Assembly (NCBI GenBank): GCA_964537875.1
Contig: CAZIDN010000039.1
Location: 1-34,703, forward strand
Direction of reading: 5' to 3'
Length of the DNA stretch: 34,703 nucleotides
DNA from: JAPKZH01 sp964537875
GTDB lineage: Bacteria; Acidobacteriota; Aminicenantia; Aminicenantales; UBA4085
Of the stretch, positions 16,528 through 23,700 are shown in pieces. How positions within the stretch are numbered: the first letter of the stretch is position 1; every line of letters begins with the position of its first letter. The translations under genes and the position numbers were made by a program. The notes beneath the pieces are model-generated. The model worked only from the letters and a program-made list of their open reading frames with translations. It made no database searches and was not told where the DNA came from.

Positions 16528-16556
16528 AATATAACCTTCTTGCGCCGACAAGACAA
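16528..16556 (-). promoter_or_regulatory. Candidate promoter of the discoidin / GT-C unit
   Basis: On the minus strand, TTGTCT (16556-16551), a 17-base spacer and TATATT (16533-16528), about 30 bases upstream of the discoidin ATG. It lies between the gene and the large palindromic element. Confidence 0.5.
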
Positions 16557-16568
16557 GAGGGCCTGAGA

Positions 16569-16757
16569 TTCCAGCGGAAGCATCTCGAAATATGTGATTT
16601 TAAAGAGGTGCCGGGATCGCCCCTGAGGCCCTCCTAGCGGAGGGGGGACCCGTCGGCTTTTCGACGGGGGGAACCGACGGGACTGGTTCCCCAGGGGGCC
16701 GGGGGGCGATTCCGGCACCGATAGAAGATTACACAAAAGGAGGTGCTTCCGCTGGGA
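16569..16757. repeat. Long palindromic (MITE-like) element, full copy
   Basis: The outer arms ccagcggaagca (16571-16582) and tgcttccgctgg (16744-16755) are perfectly inverted. Further in, gtgattttaaagaggtgccg on the left matches, with changes, the reverse complement of the segment ending in ggcaccgatagaagattacac on the right. The centre has extra GC hairpins such as cccgtcg...cgacggg. The element of about 190 bases has no coding capacity and fills the space between apbE and the discoidin gene. A deleted inverted copy is at 14165-14262. Confidence 0.75.
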
Positions 16758-16759
16758 GT

Positions 16760-17755
16760 TTAAGTCCCCGGCAAAGCCTCCCGGTTGAAGACCTTGCAGT
16801 TTCCGTAATCGATAATGACCAGGGCCCAGACCTCCGGATGGAGGCAGCAATATTCTTCGACCTCGGCTGTGGTCATGACCAGAAACGCCGTCGAGAGCGC
16901 GTCGGACTCGGCCGCCGAGGGATGCGATGCCCAGGCCGCCAGGTGGGCTTGGGCGGGGAGGCCGGTTCTCGGGTCCATGATGTGTGTGCCTTTGATCTCG
17001 GTCCCCGAGCCGCTGAGCGCCCGGCCCGTGAGAAGGACTTGATTGGGCGCTTCGGGCCATCCGCCGCCGACCCCGACCGGCCAGCCTTTGCCTTCCATGC
17101 GTAGGCTCGGAGGAGATCCCATGGCGGCGACAGTGCTGGTCCCGCCATGAATGAGGGCCCGATCAATTCCCCAGTCCAACAGAAAAGCCAAGGCTTTGTC
17201 GAGCGCGTAGCCCTTGCCGATTCCCCCAAGGTCGAGCTCCAGGCTTCTGATGAGGCTTTTTTTGCCTGAGTGGAGCCTGGCCTCAAAACCGGAAGAGGTT
17301 TGGACAAGCTCGAGGGAGGGAAACTCATGAGCGGCGATTTCTGCCGATGGTTTCTCAAATCCCTCTGCCTCCCCCTTTGTTAAGGCGGGGAGAGGCGGGA
17401 TCTTCTTGCCAACCCGAAGCTCGCCTAATAAACCCGGGGATTGAATATGTGAACGGACGTTGATATCAAAAGCTCCGTCGGTCTCGAGCCGGACTTTCTC
17501 GGCGATGGTCAGGCATTCAAATGTCTCAAGGCCGATGATGAGGGCTTCGCCCGGCTTCATTTTGTTCATCTGGCTGATCTCACTGCAGGGATTGAAGCGG
17601 CTGAACAGGCTTTCGATCCTGTCGATCTCCTGGAAGACGACCCGGGCCGCCTGCCTGGCATACTCCTCGTCTACGCCGGCAACGACGGTCTCGAAGAATG
17701 TGCCCATGGCCTGGTGGGAAAACCGGTGAACGGGCTGGACGGAAGGCATGGTCAC
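16760..17755 (-). CDS. apbE: ApbE, FAD:protein FMN transferase
   Basis: A 331-residue protein of the ApbE family, which attaches FMN from FAD to Thr/Ser of partner proteins, usually outside the cytoplasmic membrane. Motifs: HQAMGTFFE at the start, FDINV, LDLGGIGKGYALDKA, HIMDPRTGLPA and SDALSTAFLV near the C-terminus (metal/FAD site). No clear signal peptide is visible from this start, so the site of action is open. The gene overlaps the cytochrome b gene by 4 bases and is third in the order cytochrome c, cytochrome b, apbE. A proline/glycine-rich segment (about PPLPALTKGEAEGFEKPSAE) before the DLGG motif is encoded by a C/G-run repeat-like stretch at 17361-17400. No FMN-acceptor motif protein was found in the window. 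Confidence 0.92.
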   Translation of the reverse strand: MTMPSVQPVHRFSHQAMGTFFETVVAGVDEEYARQAARVVFQEIDRIESLFSRFNPCSEISQMNKMKPGEALIIGLETFECLTIAEKVRLETDGAFDINVRSHIQSPGLLGELRVGKKIPPLPALTKGEAEGFEKPSAEIAAHEFPSLELVQTSSGFEARLHSGKKSLIRSLELDLGGIGKGYALDKALAFLLDWGIDRALIHGGTSTVAAMGSPPSLRMEGKGWPVGVGGGWPEAPNQVLLTGRALSGSGTEIKGTHIMDPRTGLPAQAHLAAWASHPSAAESDALSTAFLVMTTAEVEEYCCLHPEVWALVIIDYGNCKVFNREALPGT

Positions 17756-18423
17756 TTAGTTTGGGGTTGGGGCAGGAAGGCCGTGTCCAGAAAGGTGAGG
17801 GCTGTCAAGAGGGCGACGAGAGCGCAGTAGCGGTGGACGACGATCATCACCTTTTGGGCATTGAAAGAAAAAAATGGGACCATCGATCCCAGAGCCGTGA
17901 CCATGAGGCAAAGGCCGGCCGCTGCGAAGACCCAGAAGAGGAATTTCCGGACGAGCGATTTGGAAAGATTCTTGAAAACGGGGCAGGCCATGCTTTCAAA
18001 GGTCGCCGCCTCTTGCCGGTCGAGCCGGTAGTCCCGGGCGCGCCAGATCAGAGCGAAGGCAAGGCTTACGGCAAAAAGACCGCCCAGGCTGACATGGAGC
18101 AGGAGGGGAACGCCGAACATTCCCCGCGGGCTGAAAATGGCAAAGAGAAGTCCGCTGGCCGCCTGATAGACAAAGCTGGCCGCGAGAGCCAGGAAAACCC
18201 ATTTCGTCCAGCTAGGGTAATAATTTTTGATCCAGTCGGAAACGACACGTTGCCCTTTTTGGAATGTTTCTTCTTTGAGAATGGACTTCATCCGGGACCA
18301 CAGCCAGCGGATATAGCCCGCCGACTTTTTGCCCGCCGCCGGGGATTTGGCTTTGAAGCGCATAGAAGTCAGCCGATAGGAGAGCCCAAGGACGGCCAAC
18401 ACGGTGATGATGGTGAACAGCAT
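17752..18423 (-). CDS. Cytochrome b-type membrane subunit
   Basis: A 223-residue integral membrane protein with an N-terminal helix, a soluble basic stretch (about residues 25-70) and four further hydrophobic helices. Candidate haem-ligating histidines lie in LLLHVSLGG and VVHRYCAL, within or next to helices, as in cytochrome b561-like or respiratory cytochrome b subunits. It begins 6 bases after the end of the multihaem cytochrome c gene and overlaps apbE by 4 bases, so these three are one transcription unit. It most likely passes electrons between the quinone pool and the exported cytochrome c. The family assignment is by helix and His pattern and by context only. Confidence 0.7.
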   Translation of the reverse strand: MLFTIITVLAVLGLSYRLTSMRFKAKSPAAGKKSAGYIRWLWSRMKSILKEETFQKGQRVVSDWIKNYYPSWTKWVFLALAASFVYQAASGLLFAIFSPRGMFGVPLLLHVSLGGLFAVSLAFALIWRARDYRLDRQEAATFESMACPVFKNLSKSLVRKFLFWVFAAAGLCLMVTALGSMVPFFSFNAQKVMIVVHRYCALVALLTALTFLDTAFLPQPQTK

Positions 18424-18429
18424 GGCGGA

Positions 18430-20754
18430 TCAACTCCTCTTGTCGATGAGCCCGGAGAGCCTCCCCAGGGCGAGCAGGAAGACCAAGAACAGGATCGAGC
18501 CGATGACGATGGCGGCTATGAAGAGAATCCATTTCAGGGCCGGCCGGACGGTGAAGGACAGGCCGAAGAGAAAATAATAGGGCTTTGTCAGGCCCATGAA
18601 GGACGAGGCGGACCGGACTAAAACATTTTTTGTTTCGAGCGGCCCGGTGCCCGTCACTTTTCCAAAAAAGAACGATGACCCTGCCTTGTGACAATCCGTG
18701 CAGCCGTTGACCCCCAGCGACTGGCGGGCTGGCCGGACCTGATGGGCCAGGGGCCAGGCCACGGGCTTGGCCGCGTCATCGTTTTTGGCTTCAAGCTTAT
18801 CGTTCTGGTCGAGCCGGAAGAGCTTTCCGCTTGAGATATAGACATATTCGTTTCCGTCTTTGGCTTTATTCGCGGGGCGTTTTTCCCGGAGGGCTTTGAG
18901 GATTAGCTCTGCTTGTTCTTCGGTCAGAGTCTGCTCGGTCCCGGTCAACTGCCCGATTGTCCGCCTCGCAAAATCGGTGACGGAGGGCTGCGTTTGATCG
19001 TCTTTCAGCCAGAAGAGCTTGGGCTGTGACTGAGATTCTCCCTTGAATTCCGATTTGTCGATATAAGTCTCGACGATCCGGTAGAGAAGATTTTTATAGA
19101 CACAGACCGGCTGCCCGGGAGCGGCTTCCGTATTCTTCAATGCTTCAAGGATCTTCTGAATCTGTGCTTCGGCTTCGGCGGCCGCTTCCGGAACGTCGGG
19201 ATTGAAGCCCGGAACAAGCGGACTGATCTTGCCGCTTTTTTTGACTGCCCAGAAGAGCTCCGGCTTATTAGTAACTCCGAGATAGGGCGAGGCGTCCAAT
19301 CCGCCGTCGACGTTCAATTCATAGGCTTTTCCATCCATGATCAGCAGCGGTGTCCCGTCAAGCTCGGGTATGTTGAACAGGGCAGTCAATATCCGGGTGA
19401 CGGTTTTTTCGGGGCTCAAAATATCTCCGGCGGCGGCCAGGACCTCTTCGGGCTTGAGGGGCGATATTTTTTTCTCTTCGAGCTCAGCCCAGTAAGCCGG
19501 CCACATCAACCGGTGTGGAGTGAGCTTCTTGTTATTGTCTCTGATATAGACGGGTTCGAGGATGGCAGGAAGGCCGGTCGCCCATTGAGCCACGCCGTAG
19601 ATCCCGAGTCGGTTGGCCCGTGAAGTCCGGACGCGGACCGCCTCTTTGGCCGGCATCGGGCCGGAATGGCAGACCGTGCAGGCCAGCCTGTCAAAATGGA
19701 CTTTGGGAATGCCTTTGTGGAGGGGGTAAGGGGCGCCGAGGCGGCCGGGCAAAATCGTCTGGCGGATGGAGGACTTTCCACCGAGATGACAGCCGGCGCA
19801 GGTAAAATCTTCCGCCGGAAGCGCCGGGTTGTCCTGAGCCTCGCCTTCATAGCCGCGGACCATGGCATGGCCGAGGTCATTCCGATGACAGGCAACGCAC
19901 TTGAGCCCGGCCGCGGAATGGACATCCTCGTCAAAATTGAATTTCTTCATCTCGGCGGGCGCCGCCGAATGGCAGGCGAGGCAGCGGCTGTCCTCCGGCT
20001 TGTGGGCGATATCGAACAAAGCCCGGTGCTTGCTGTCGAATAAATTCTTGTTGTAGCGGACCGAAGGCACCACCGCCCATTCCGAGTCATCGGGATCGGG
20101 GCCGTCAAAGACATCCCATGTGCCTTTCAGGCGGGAGGACATTCCTCCGACCTCGCCCATCCCCGAAGCGGCCGTCGCCGCCCAGCGGAAATTCTCCCGA
20201 AGAACCTGCTTGGCCCATTCGCTGTGGCTCTGGACTTGTGAGGCGTTGTGGCAGCCCATACAGTTGATCTCGAGCTTTCCCGAGACGTTCCAGCGGGACG
20301 CCGGTGTCATGTCCTTGTCGTCGGGCTCGGCGATCCCGCCTCCGGTCATGTGCCTGGCGAACAGCAGGGTGAAATCCCAGGGGGTAAGGCCGAAGCCTTT
20401 GGGATTCCAGGTACTTTTCCAATTCCTGTAAGAAAGAGGCAGGAGCGTGCCGGTTTTCTCATCCGCCCAGATCCAAGGCTCGCCGGCCCGGCCGGGCTTC
20501 GTCGCTGTCGTCTCATTGAAATGCAGCCCCTGCTGAATGATTTTGTAATCATGGCAAGGCTCGCACGTATAGCGCGATGAGTAGGGCAGGGGATAGGATT
20601 CGGTGGGGACGATGACCTGATTGAGCTCGTCCTTGACCGGGATTTGATGGACGGGCGTGATGCGGCTTCCGTCCCAGGCCAATTTTTTTTGGGGGGAAGA
20701 AGCCCAGGCCTCTATCGCAAAAAAACAAAAAATCATCAATAAAAATACAATCAA
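18430..20754 (-). CDS. Membrane-anchored seven-haem cytochrome c
   Basis: An exported multihaem c-type cytochrome with seven CxxCH motifs: CEPCH, CMGCH, CLACH, CVACH, CAGCH, CTVCH and CTDCH. The first six lie in the N-terminal half; the last is near the end, before a C-terminal membrane helix. The frame is open up to 21009, but that extension (20755-21009) is built from interspersed repeats and is unlikely to be native. The signal-peptide core follows directly. I place the start at TTG 20754, with ATG 20736 as an alternative; neither has a strong ribosome-binding site. From the start site onward, the Ala-rich cleavage region is AWASS. Residues of roughly 400-650 lack haem motifs. It heads the cytochrome b / apbE operon, suggesting periplasmic electron transfer. 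Confidence 0.85.
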   Translation of the reverse strand: MIVFLLMIFCFFAIEAWASSPQKKLAWDGSRITPVHQIPVKDELNQVIVPTESYPLPYSSRYTCEPCHDYKIIQQGLHFNETTATKPGRAGEPWIWADEKTGTLLPLSYRNWKSTWNPKGFGLTPWDFTLLFARHMTGGGIAEPDDKDMTPASRWNVSGKLEINCMGCHNASQVQSHSEWAKQVLRENFRWAATAASGMGEVGGMSSRLKGTWDVFDGPDPDDSEWAVVPSVRYNKNLFDSKHRALFDIAHKPEDSRCLACHSAAPAEMKKFNFDEDVHSAAGLKCVACHRNDLGHAMVRGYEGEAQDNPALPAEDFTCAGCHLGGKSSIRQTILPGRLGAPYPLHKGIPKVHFDRLACTVCHSGPMPAKEAVRVRTSRANRLGIYGVAQWATGLPAILEPVYIRDNNKKLTPHRLMWPAYWAELEEKKISPLKPEEVLAAAGDILSPEKTVTRILTALFNIPELDGTPLLIMDGKAYELNVDGGLDASPYLGVTNKPELFWAVKKSGKISPLVPGFNPDVPEAAAEAEAQIQKILEALKNTEAAPGQPVCVYKNLLYRIVETYIDKSEFKGESQSQPKLFWLKDDQTQPSVTDFARRTIGQLTGTEQTLTEEQAELILKALREKRPANKAKDGNEYVYISSGKLFRLDQNDKLEAKNDDAAKPVAWPLAHQVRPARQSLGVNGCTDCHKAGSSFFFGKVTGTGPLETKNVLVRSASSFMGLTKPYYFLFGLSFTVRPALKWILFIAAIVIGSILFLVFLLALGRLSGLIDKRS

Positions 20755-20806
20755 AAATCCGTTATTGTGAGGAGAAGCGAAGAGTCTCCCCTTATTTCGT
20801 AAAAAA

Positions 20807-20890
20807 CATGAGATTGCCACGGCACTTCGTGCCTGGCAACGACTTCGTCGGATTGCCACAGCCTTTGGTGCTTCGCAACGACGCAATCTT
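20807..20890. repeat. Short interspersed repeat cluster (gattgccac...cgcaatgac type)
   Basis: Two units of the form agattgccacggcacttcg...gcaacgac and ggattgccacagcctttgg...gcaacgac. The same motif, in better-conserved form, occurs at 22567-22642. The inner ggcac...gtgcc is palindromic. These resemble the widely seen cattgcgagg / ggcaatc interspersed repeats of many bacterial genomes. Confidence 0.75.
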
Positions 20891-20896
20891 AAAAAT

Positions 20897-20937
20897 GGGG
20901 AACACGTACTGTTTTCGGAAAATCGGAACATGTCCCC
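20897..20937. repeat. REP-like imperfect palindrome
   Basis: ggggaacacgt at the left end pairs imperfectly with acatgtcccc at the right end, around a gttttcggaaaatcgg core that is itself self-complementary. It lies within the open frame upstream of the cytochrome c gene. Confidence 0.55.
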
Positions 20938-21014
20938 GCTTTTCTTATGTCGGGCGGGGGAGAAAAGCCCGTTTTGAACGGCTCGGTCTTTTATTTTGAG
21001 CGGCTGCATCTTAT

Positions 21015-22418
21015 TTAAGCCTTGAATTGCTCCGGCCGAAATTTGATCAGCGAGCGTGTTCTCACGGCTTCGTTCACTTTCAACACCGCCACCGCGCTCT
21101 CATAGGCCAGGTCGGCCGGGCAGCTCAGAGCAGTCCCGTGACGGACGGCGCTGAAGAAGTTCTCCAGATGGGGCTGGTGGGCGGGTTTGGCCAGGTCTAT
21201 CGGTAGCGGCCAGCGGCCGGCCTCGGCCGTGACCCGGACGTCCAGGAAAATATTGCGCGTGTCCAACTTTTGAATGATGGGAGCCTCCGAAAGCAGCAGT
21301 CCGTCTTTCACCAAGGAATCCCATTCGGGAGCGTGGGCTTCCCGCATGGCCCAGTTTCCCCGTTGGGGAACTTCGGAAATGACCAGCGATCCGTTATCTC
21401 CCATGAACGTCTCGTAAAAGCCGCCGTGCTTTGTCGTGGTTTGGACTTGGTAGAGGGCGCGGGCCATCCCGGCCGGGGTCTCGAATTCATAGATGACCAT
21501 GACGTTGTCGTACCATTCGCGTCCCTTGTAATAATCCACGCCGCCGCTGGCGACGACCGTAGCGGGGTTGACGCCGAAGACCCAGCTGAAAAGGTCGATC
21601 TGGTGCGATCCCAGGTCCACGATCGGACCGCCGCCGAATTTTTTATACCAGCGCCAGTTCCTGAGCTCGGCCATAGAGTCGTAGCCGTATTGCTGCAATT
21701 TGGCCTGGTCCATGAAGTAGGTTTTGGGCCAACCCAGCATGTCGGCCTTGGACCTGTTCCACTGGGCATAAGCCAAGTTGACCCGGCCGAGGACCTGCTT
21801 TTCCTTGAGCAGGCGGTCGATGGCATGGATGTAGCGGGGATTGCTCCGCCGCTGATGGCCGATCTGGAGAAGCCTGCCCGTCCGGCGGGAGGTCTCGACC
21901 ATCGTCCGCGCCTTCTCCAGGGTGTTGGACATTTCCTTTTCGCAGTAGACATGGAGGCCGATCTCCAGACAGGCGTTGGCCTGCTCGGCGTGCATCCAGT
22001 CCGGCGAGGCGACGATAGCCGCGGCCAGATTTTTCTCCTTTGCCAGCATTTCCCGGTAGTCTTCGTAGACGTTCGGGTTTTGTCCGTATTTTCGAAGATA
22101 GCCGCTGGCGTACTGCCGGCTGTACGACCAGATATCGCAAACGGCGGCGATCCGGATTCCCGGGATGCGCAGGCAGGATTCGATGAGCACGCGGCCCTGT
22201 TCGCCGGCGCCGATGAGGATCACCCGCAGGTCATCCGGCGATGCTTTAGCCAGAGGCTTGGCGGGAGCCTGCGGCGGCGGGGCCTGGCTTTGGGTCTGAG
22301 AGGCGCCCGCAAGGGCCCCTCCGGCGAAGGCCACTCCCAGCCCGGCCGCGGTCGAAGATTTTAGAAAATTCCGGCGCGTTAGCTTTATTCTTTTCGGGGT
22401 GTCGGTTTTTTCATCCAT
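21015..22418 (-). CDS. Tat-exported Gfo/Idh/MocA family oxidoreductase with EKE in place of EKP
   Basis: A 467-residue protein from ATG 22418, preceded by agaagg; the frame is open to 22487 but upstream residues are not signal-like. The Tat motif is LTRRNFLK (Arg15-Arg16), followed by an Ala/Gly-rich stretch and a Pro/Gln-rich linker of about 20 residues. The Rossmann motif is GAGEQG (70-75). The EKP tripeptide reads EKE (CEKEMSN): the Lys is kept and the Pro is lost. IVDLGSHQID supplies the C-terminal Asp/His. It lies downstream of the TIM-barrel and cytoplasmic oxidoreductase genes on the same strand, separated by about 270 bases of repeats. It is a sugar oxidoreductase of unknown substrate, probably periplasmic. 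Confidence 0.9.
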   Translation of the reverse strand: MDEKTDTPKRIKLTRRNFLKSSTAAGLGVAFAGGALAGASQTQSQAPPPQAPAKPLAKASPDDLRVILIGAGEQGRVLIESCLRIPGIRIAAVCDIWSYSRQYASGYLRKYGQNPNVYEDYREMLAKEKNLAAAIVASPDWMHAEQANACLEIGLHVYCEKEMSNTLEKARTMVETSRRTGRLLQIGHQRRSNPRYIHAIDRLLKEKQVLGRVNLAYAQWNRSKADMLGWPKTYFMDQAKLQQYGYDSMAELRNWRWYKKFGGGPIVDLGSHQIDLFSWVFGVNPATVVASGGVDYYKGREWYDNVMVIYEFETPAGMARALYQVQTTTKHGGFYETFMGDNGSLVISEVPQRGNWAMREAHAPEWDSLVKDGLLLSEAPIIQKLDTRNIFLDVRVTAEAGRWPLPIDLAKPAHQPHLENFFSAVRHGTALSCPADLAYESAVAVLKVNEAVRTRSLIKFRPEQFKA

Positions 22419-22687
22419 GTTAGCCTTCTTATTAAATATCATTGCCCGGCGCTTTGGGCCGTGGCCATTCGACGTAGCCTTCGCCACACAGCGAGCATAT
22501 CATGGCAATCTGATCCGTAAGGTCATTTCGAGCGAAGCGAGGAACCTCCTCTTTATTCGCTACAGGCATGAGATTGCCACGCCAAGAGGCTCGCAATGAC
22601 AAGCTTCCCGGATTGCCACGGCACTCCGTGCCTCGCAATGACGAGGTCGCAAATCGATACGCTGCGCTCGCCATGACGTTATCTGCC
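22419..22687. other. 269-base intergenic region, mostly repeats
   Basis: It contains a cluster of interspersed repeats (22520-22676, listed separately) and an AT-rich patch just before ATG 22418. An 80-codon minus-strand frame here is made of the repeats and is not considered a gene. Confidence 0.65.
22520..22676. repeat. Second short interspersed repeat cluster
   Basis: The units are ggtcatttcgagcgaagcga (22521-22540), agattgccacgc...ctcgcaatgac (22571-22600) and ggattgccacggcactccg...ctcgcaatgac (22610-22642), then a degenerate gctgcgctcgccatgacg (22660-22677). They are the same family as 20807-20890. Spacing is irregular and the units are palindromic, so this is not a CRISPR array. Confidence 0.8.
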
Positions 22688-23680
22688 TCATTTGGTTTTC
22701 ATGTCCTTATCAAAGGCGACGGTTGACGGGGAGAAATTGATCGACCGGACAAACTCGAGCGACTCCTGGGCGCCGAATTCGCGGTCCATGCCGTTATCTT
22801 CCCATTCCACCGAGAGCGGGCCCTGGTAATTGATGCTGTTGAGCTCCCGGATGATCTCCTCGAAGTTGACGTCCCCATGTCCCAGCGACCGGAAATTCCA
22901 GCCTCTCCGCAAATCGCCGAAGGGCAGGTGCGAGCCCAGGATGCCGGCTTTGCCGTCGAGCGTCAAGGCCGCGTCCTTCATGTGGACATGGTAGATGCGA
23001 TCCGCGAATTCGCGGATGAAGAGATGCGGTTCCAAGCCCTGCCAGACCAGGTGGCTGGGATCGAAATTGAAGCCCAGGGCCGGCCTGTGATTAAACTTTT
23101 GGAGCAGCCGCTGCGCCGTGTATAGGTCAAAAGCGATTTCCGTGGGATGGACTTCGAGGGCGAATTTCACGGCGTGTTTGTCGAATTCATCTAGGATTGG
23201 GGTCCAGAGCTTAAAGATCTTAGTGAACCCGGCTTCGATCATTTCTTCCGTCGTGGGAGGGAATGAATATAAAAATTTCCAGATGGGCGAGCCCATGAAG
23301 CCGTTGACGACGCCGCAGCCCATATTTTTGGCCGCCCGAGCCGTCAATTTCATCTCTTCGATGGCCCATTCGCGGAGCTTGGCCGGTTTGCCCTTGACTT
23401 TATCGGGGGCGAATCCATCCAGCCGCTCGTCGTGGGTGTCGCCCACGCATTGGCCGGCGAGATGGGCGCCGAGGGCCCAACACTGGAGACGATATTTTTT
23501 CAGGATCTGCTGCTTTTTCTGGACGTAGGCCGGGTCTTTGGCCGCCTTGCCCACTTCCATGTGGTCGCCCCAACAGGCGATTTCCAGGCCGTCATAGCCC
23601 CAGGCACTGGCTTTCTTGCAGATCTCTTCAAAGCTCAGATCCGCCCATTGGCCGGTGAATAGCGTTACTGGCTTGCTCAT
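22688..23680 (-). CDS. Sugar phosphate isomerase/epimerase-like TIM barrel (AP endonuclease 2 fold)
   Basis: A 330-residue cytoplasmic protein, starting behind ggggagga. It has the xylose-isomerase-like TIM barrel fold, with metal ligand candidates Glu176 (ALEVHP), Asp207/His210 (FDPSH), His233 (HVHMKD) and Glu292 (SVEWED). Relatives interconvert keto/aldo sugars. Some cleave 3-keto-C- or O-glycosides by deprotonation and elimination, as in the Dgp/Car deglycosylation systems, where they partner a Gfo/Idh/MocA dehydrogenase. Exactly such a dehydrogenase gene ends 20 bases upstream, so the two are likely one operon and act in sequence on one substrate. The choice between epimerase and lyase is not resolvable from sequence. 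Confidence 0.88.
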   Translation of the reverse strand: MSKPVTLFTGQWADLSFEEICKKASAWGYDGLEIACWGDHMEVGKAAKDPAYVQKKQQILKKYRLQCWALGAHLAGQCVGDTHDERLDGFAPDKVKGKPAKLREWAIEEMKLTARAAKNMGCGVVNGFMGSPIWKFLYSFPPTTEEMIEAGFTKIFKLWTPILDEFDKHAVKFALEVHPTEIAFDLYTAQRLLQKFNHRPALGFNFDPSHLVWQGLEPHLFIREFADRIYHVHMKDAALTLDGKAGILGSHLPFGDLRRGWNFRSLGHGDVNFEEIIRELNSINYQGPLSVEWEDNGMDREFGAQESLEFVRSINFSPSTVAFDKDMKTK

Positions 23681-23700
23681 CTGATTCTCCTCCCCATTTT

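Noticed and set aside
21270..22364. 364-codon + strand frame opposite the EKE oxidoreductase
   Set aside because: Shadow frame; the minus-strand protein has Tat, Rossmann and C-terminal motifs.
22432..22674. 80-codon minus-strand frame in the repeat region
   Set aside because: Composed of interspersed repeat units, with no plausible protein features.
22520..22676. Possible CRISPR array
   Set aside because: Units are irregularly spaced, degenerate and palindromic, with no uniform spacers and no cas genes nearby.
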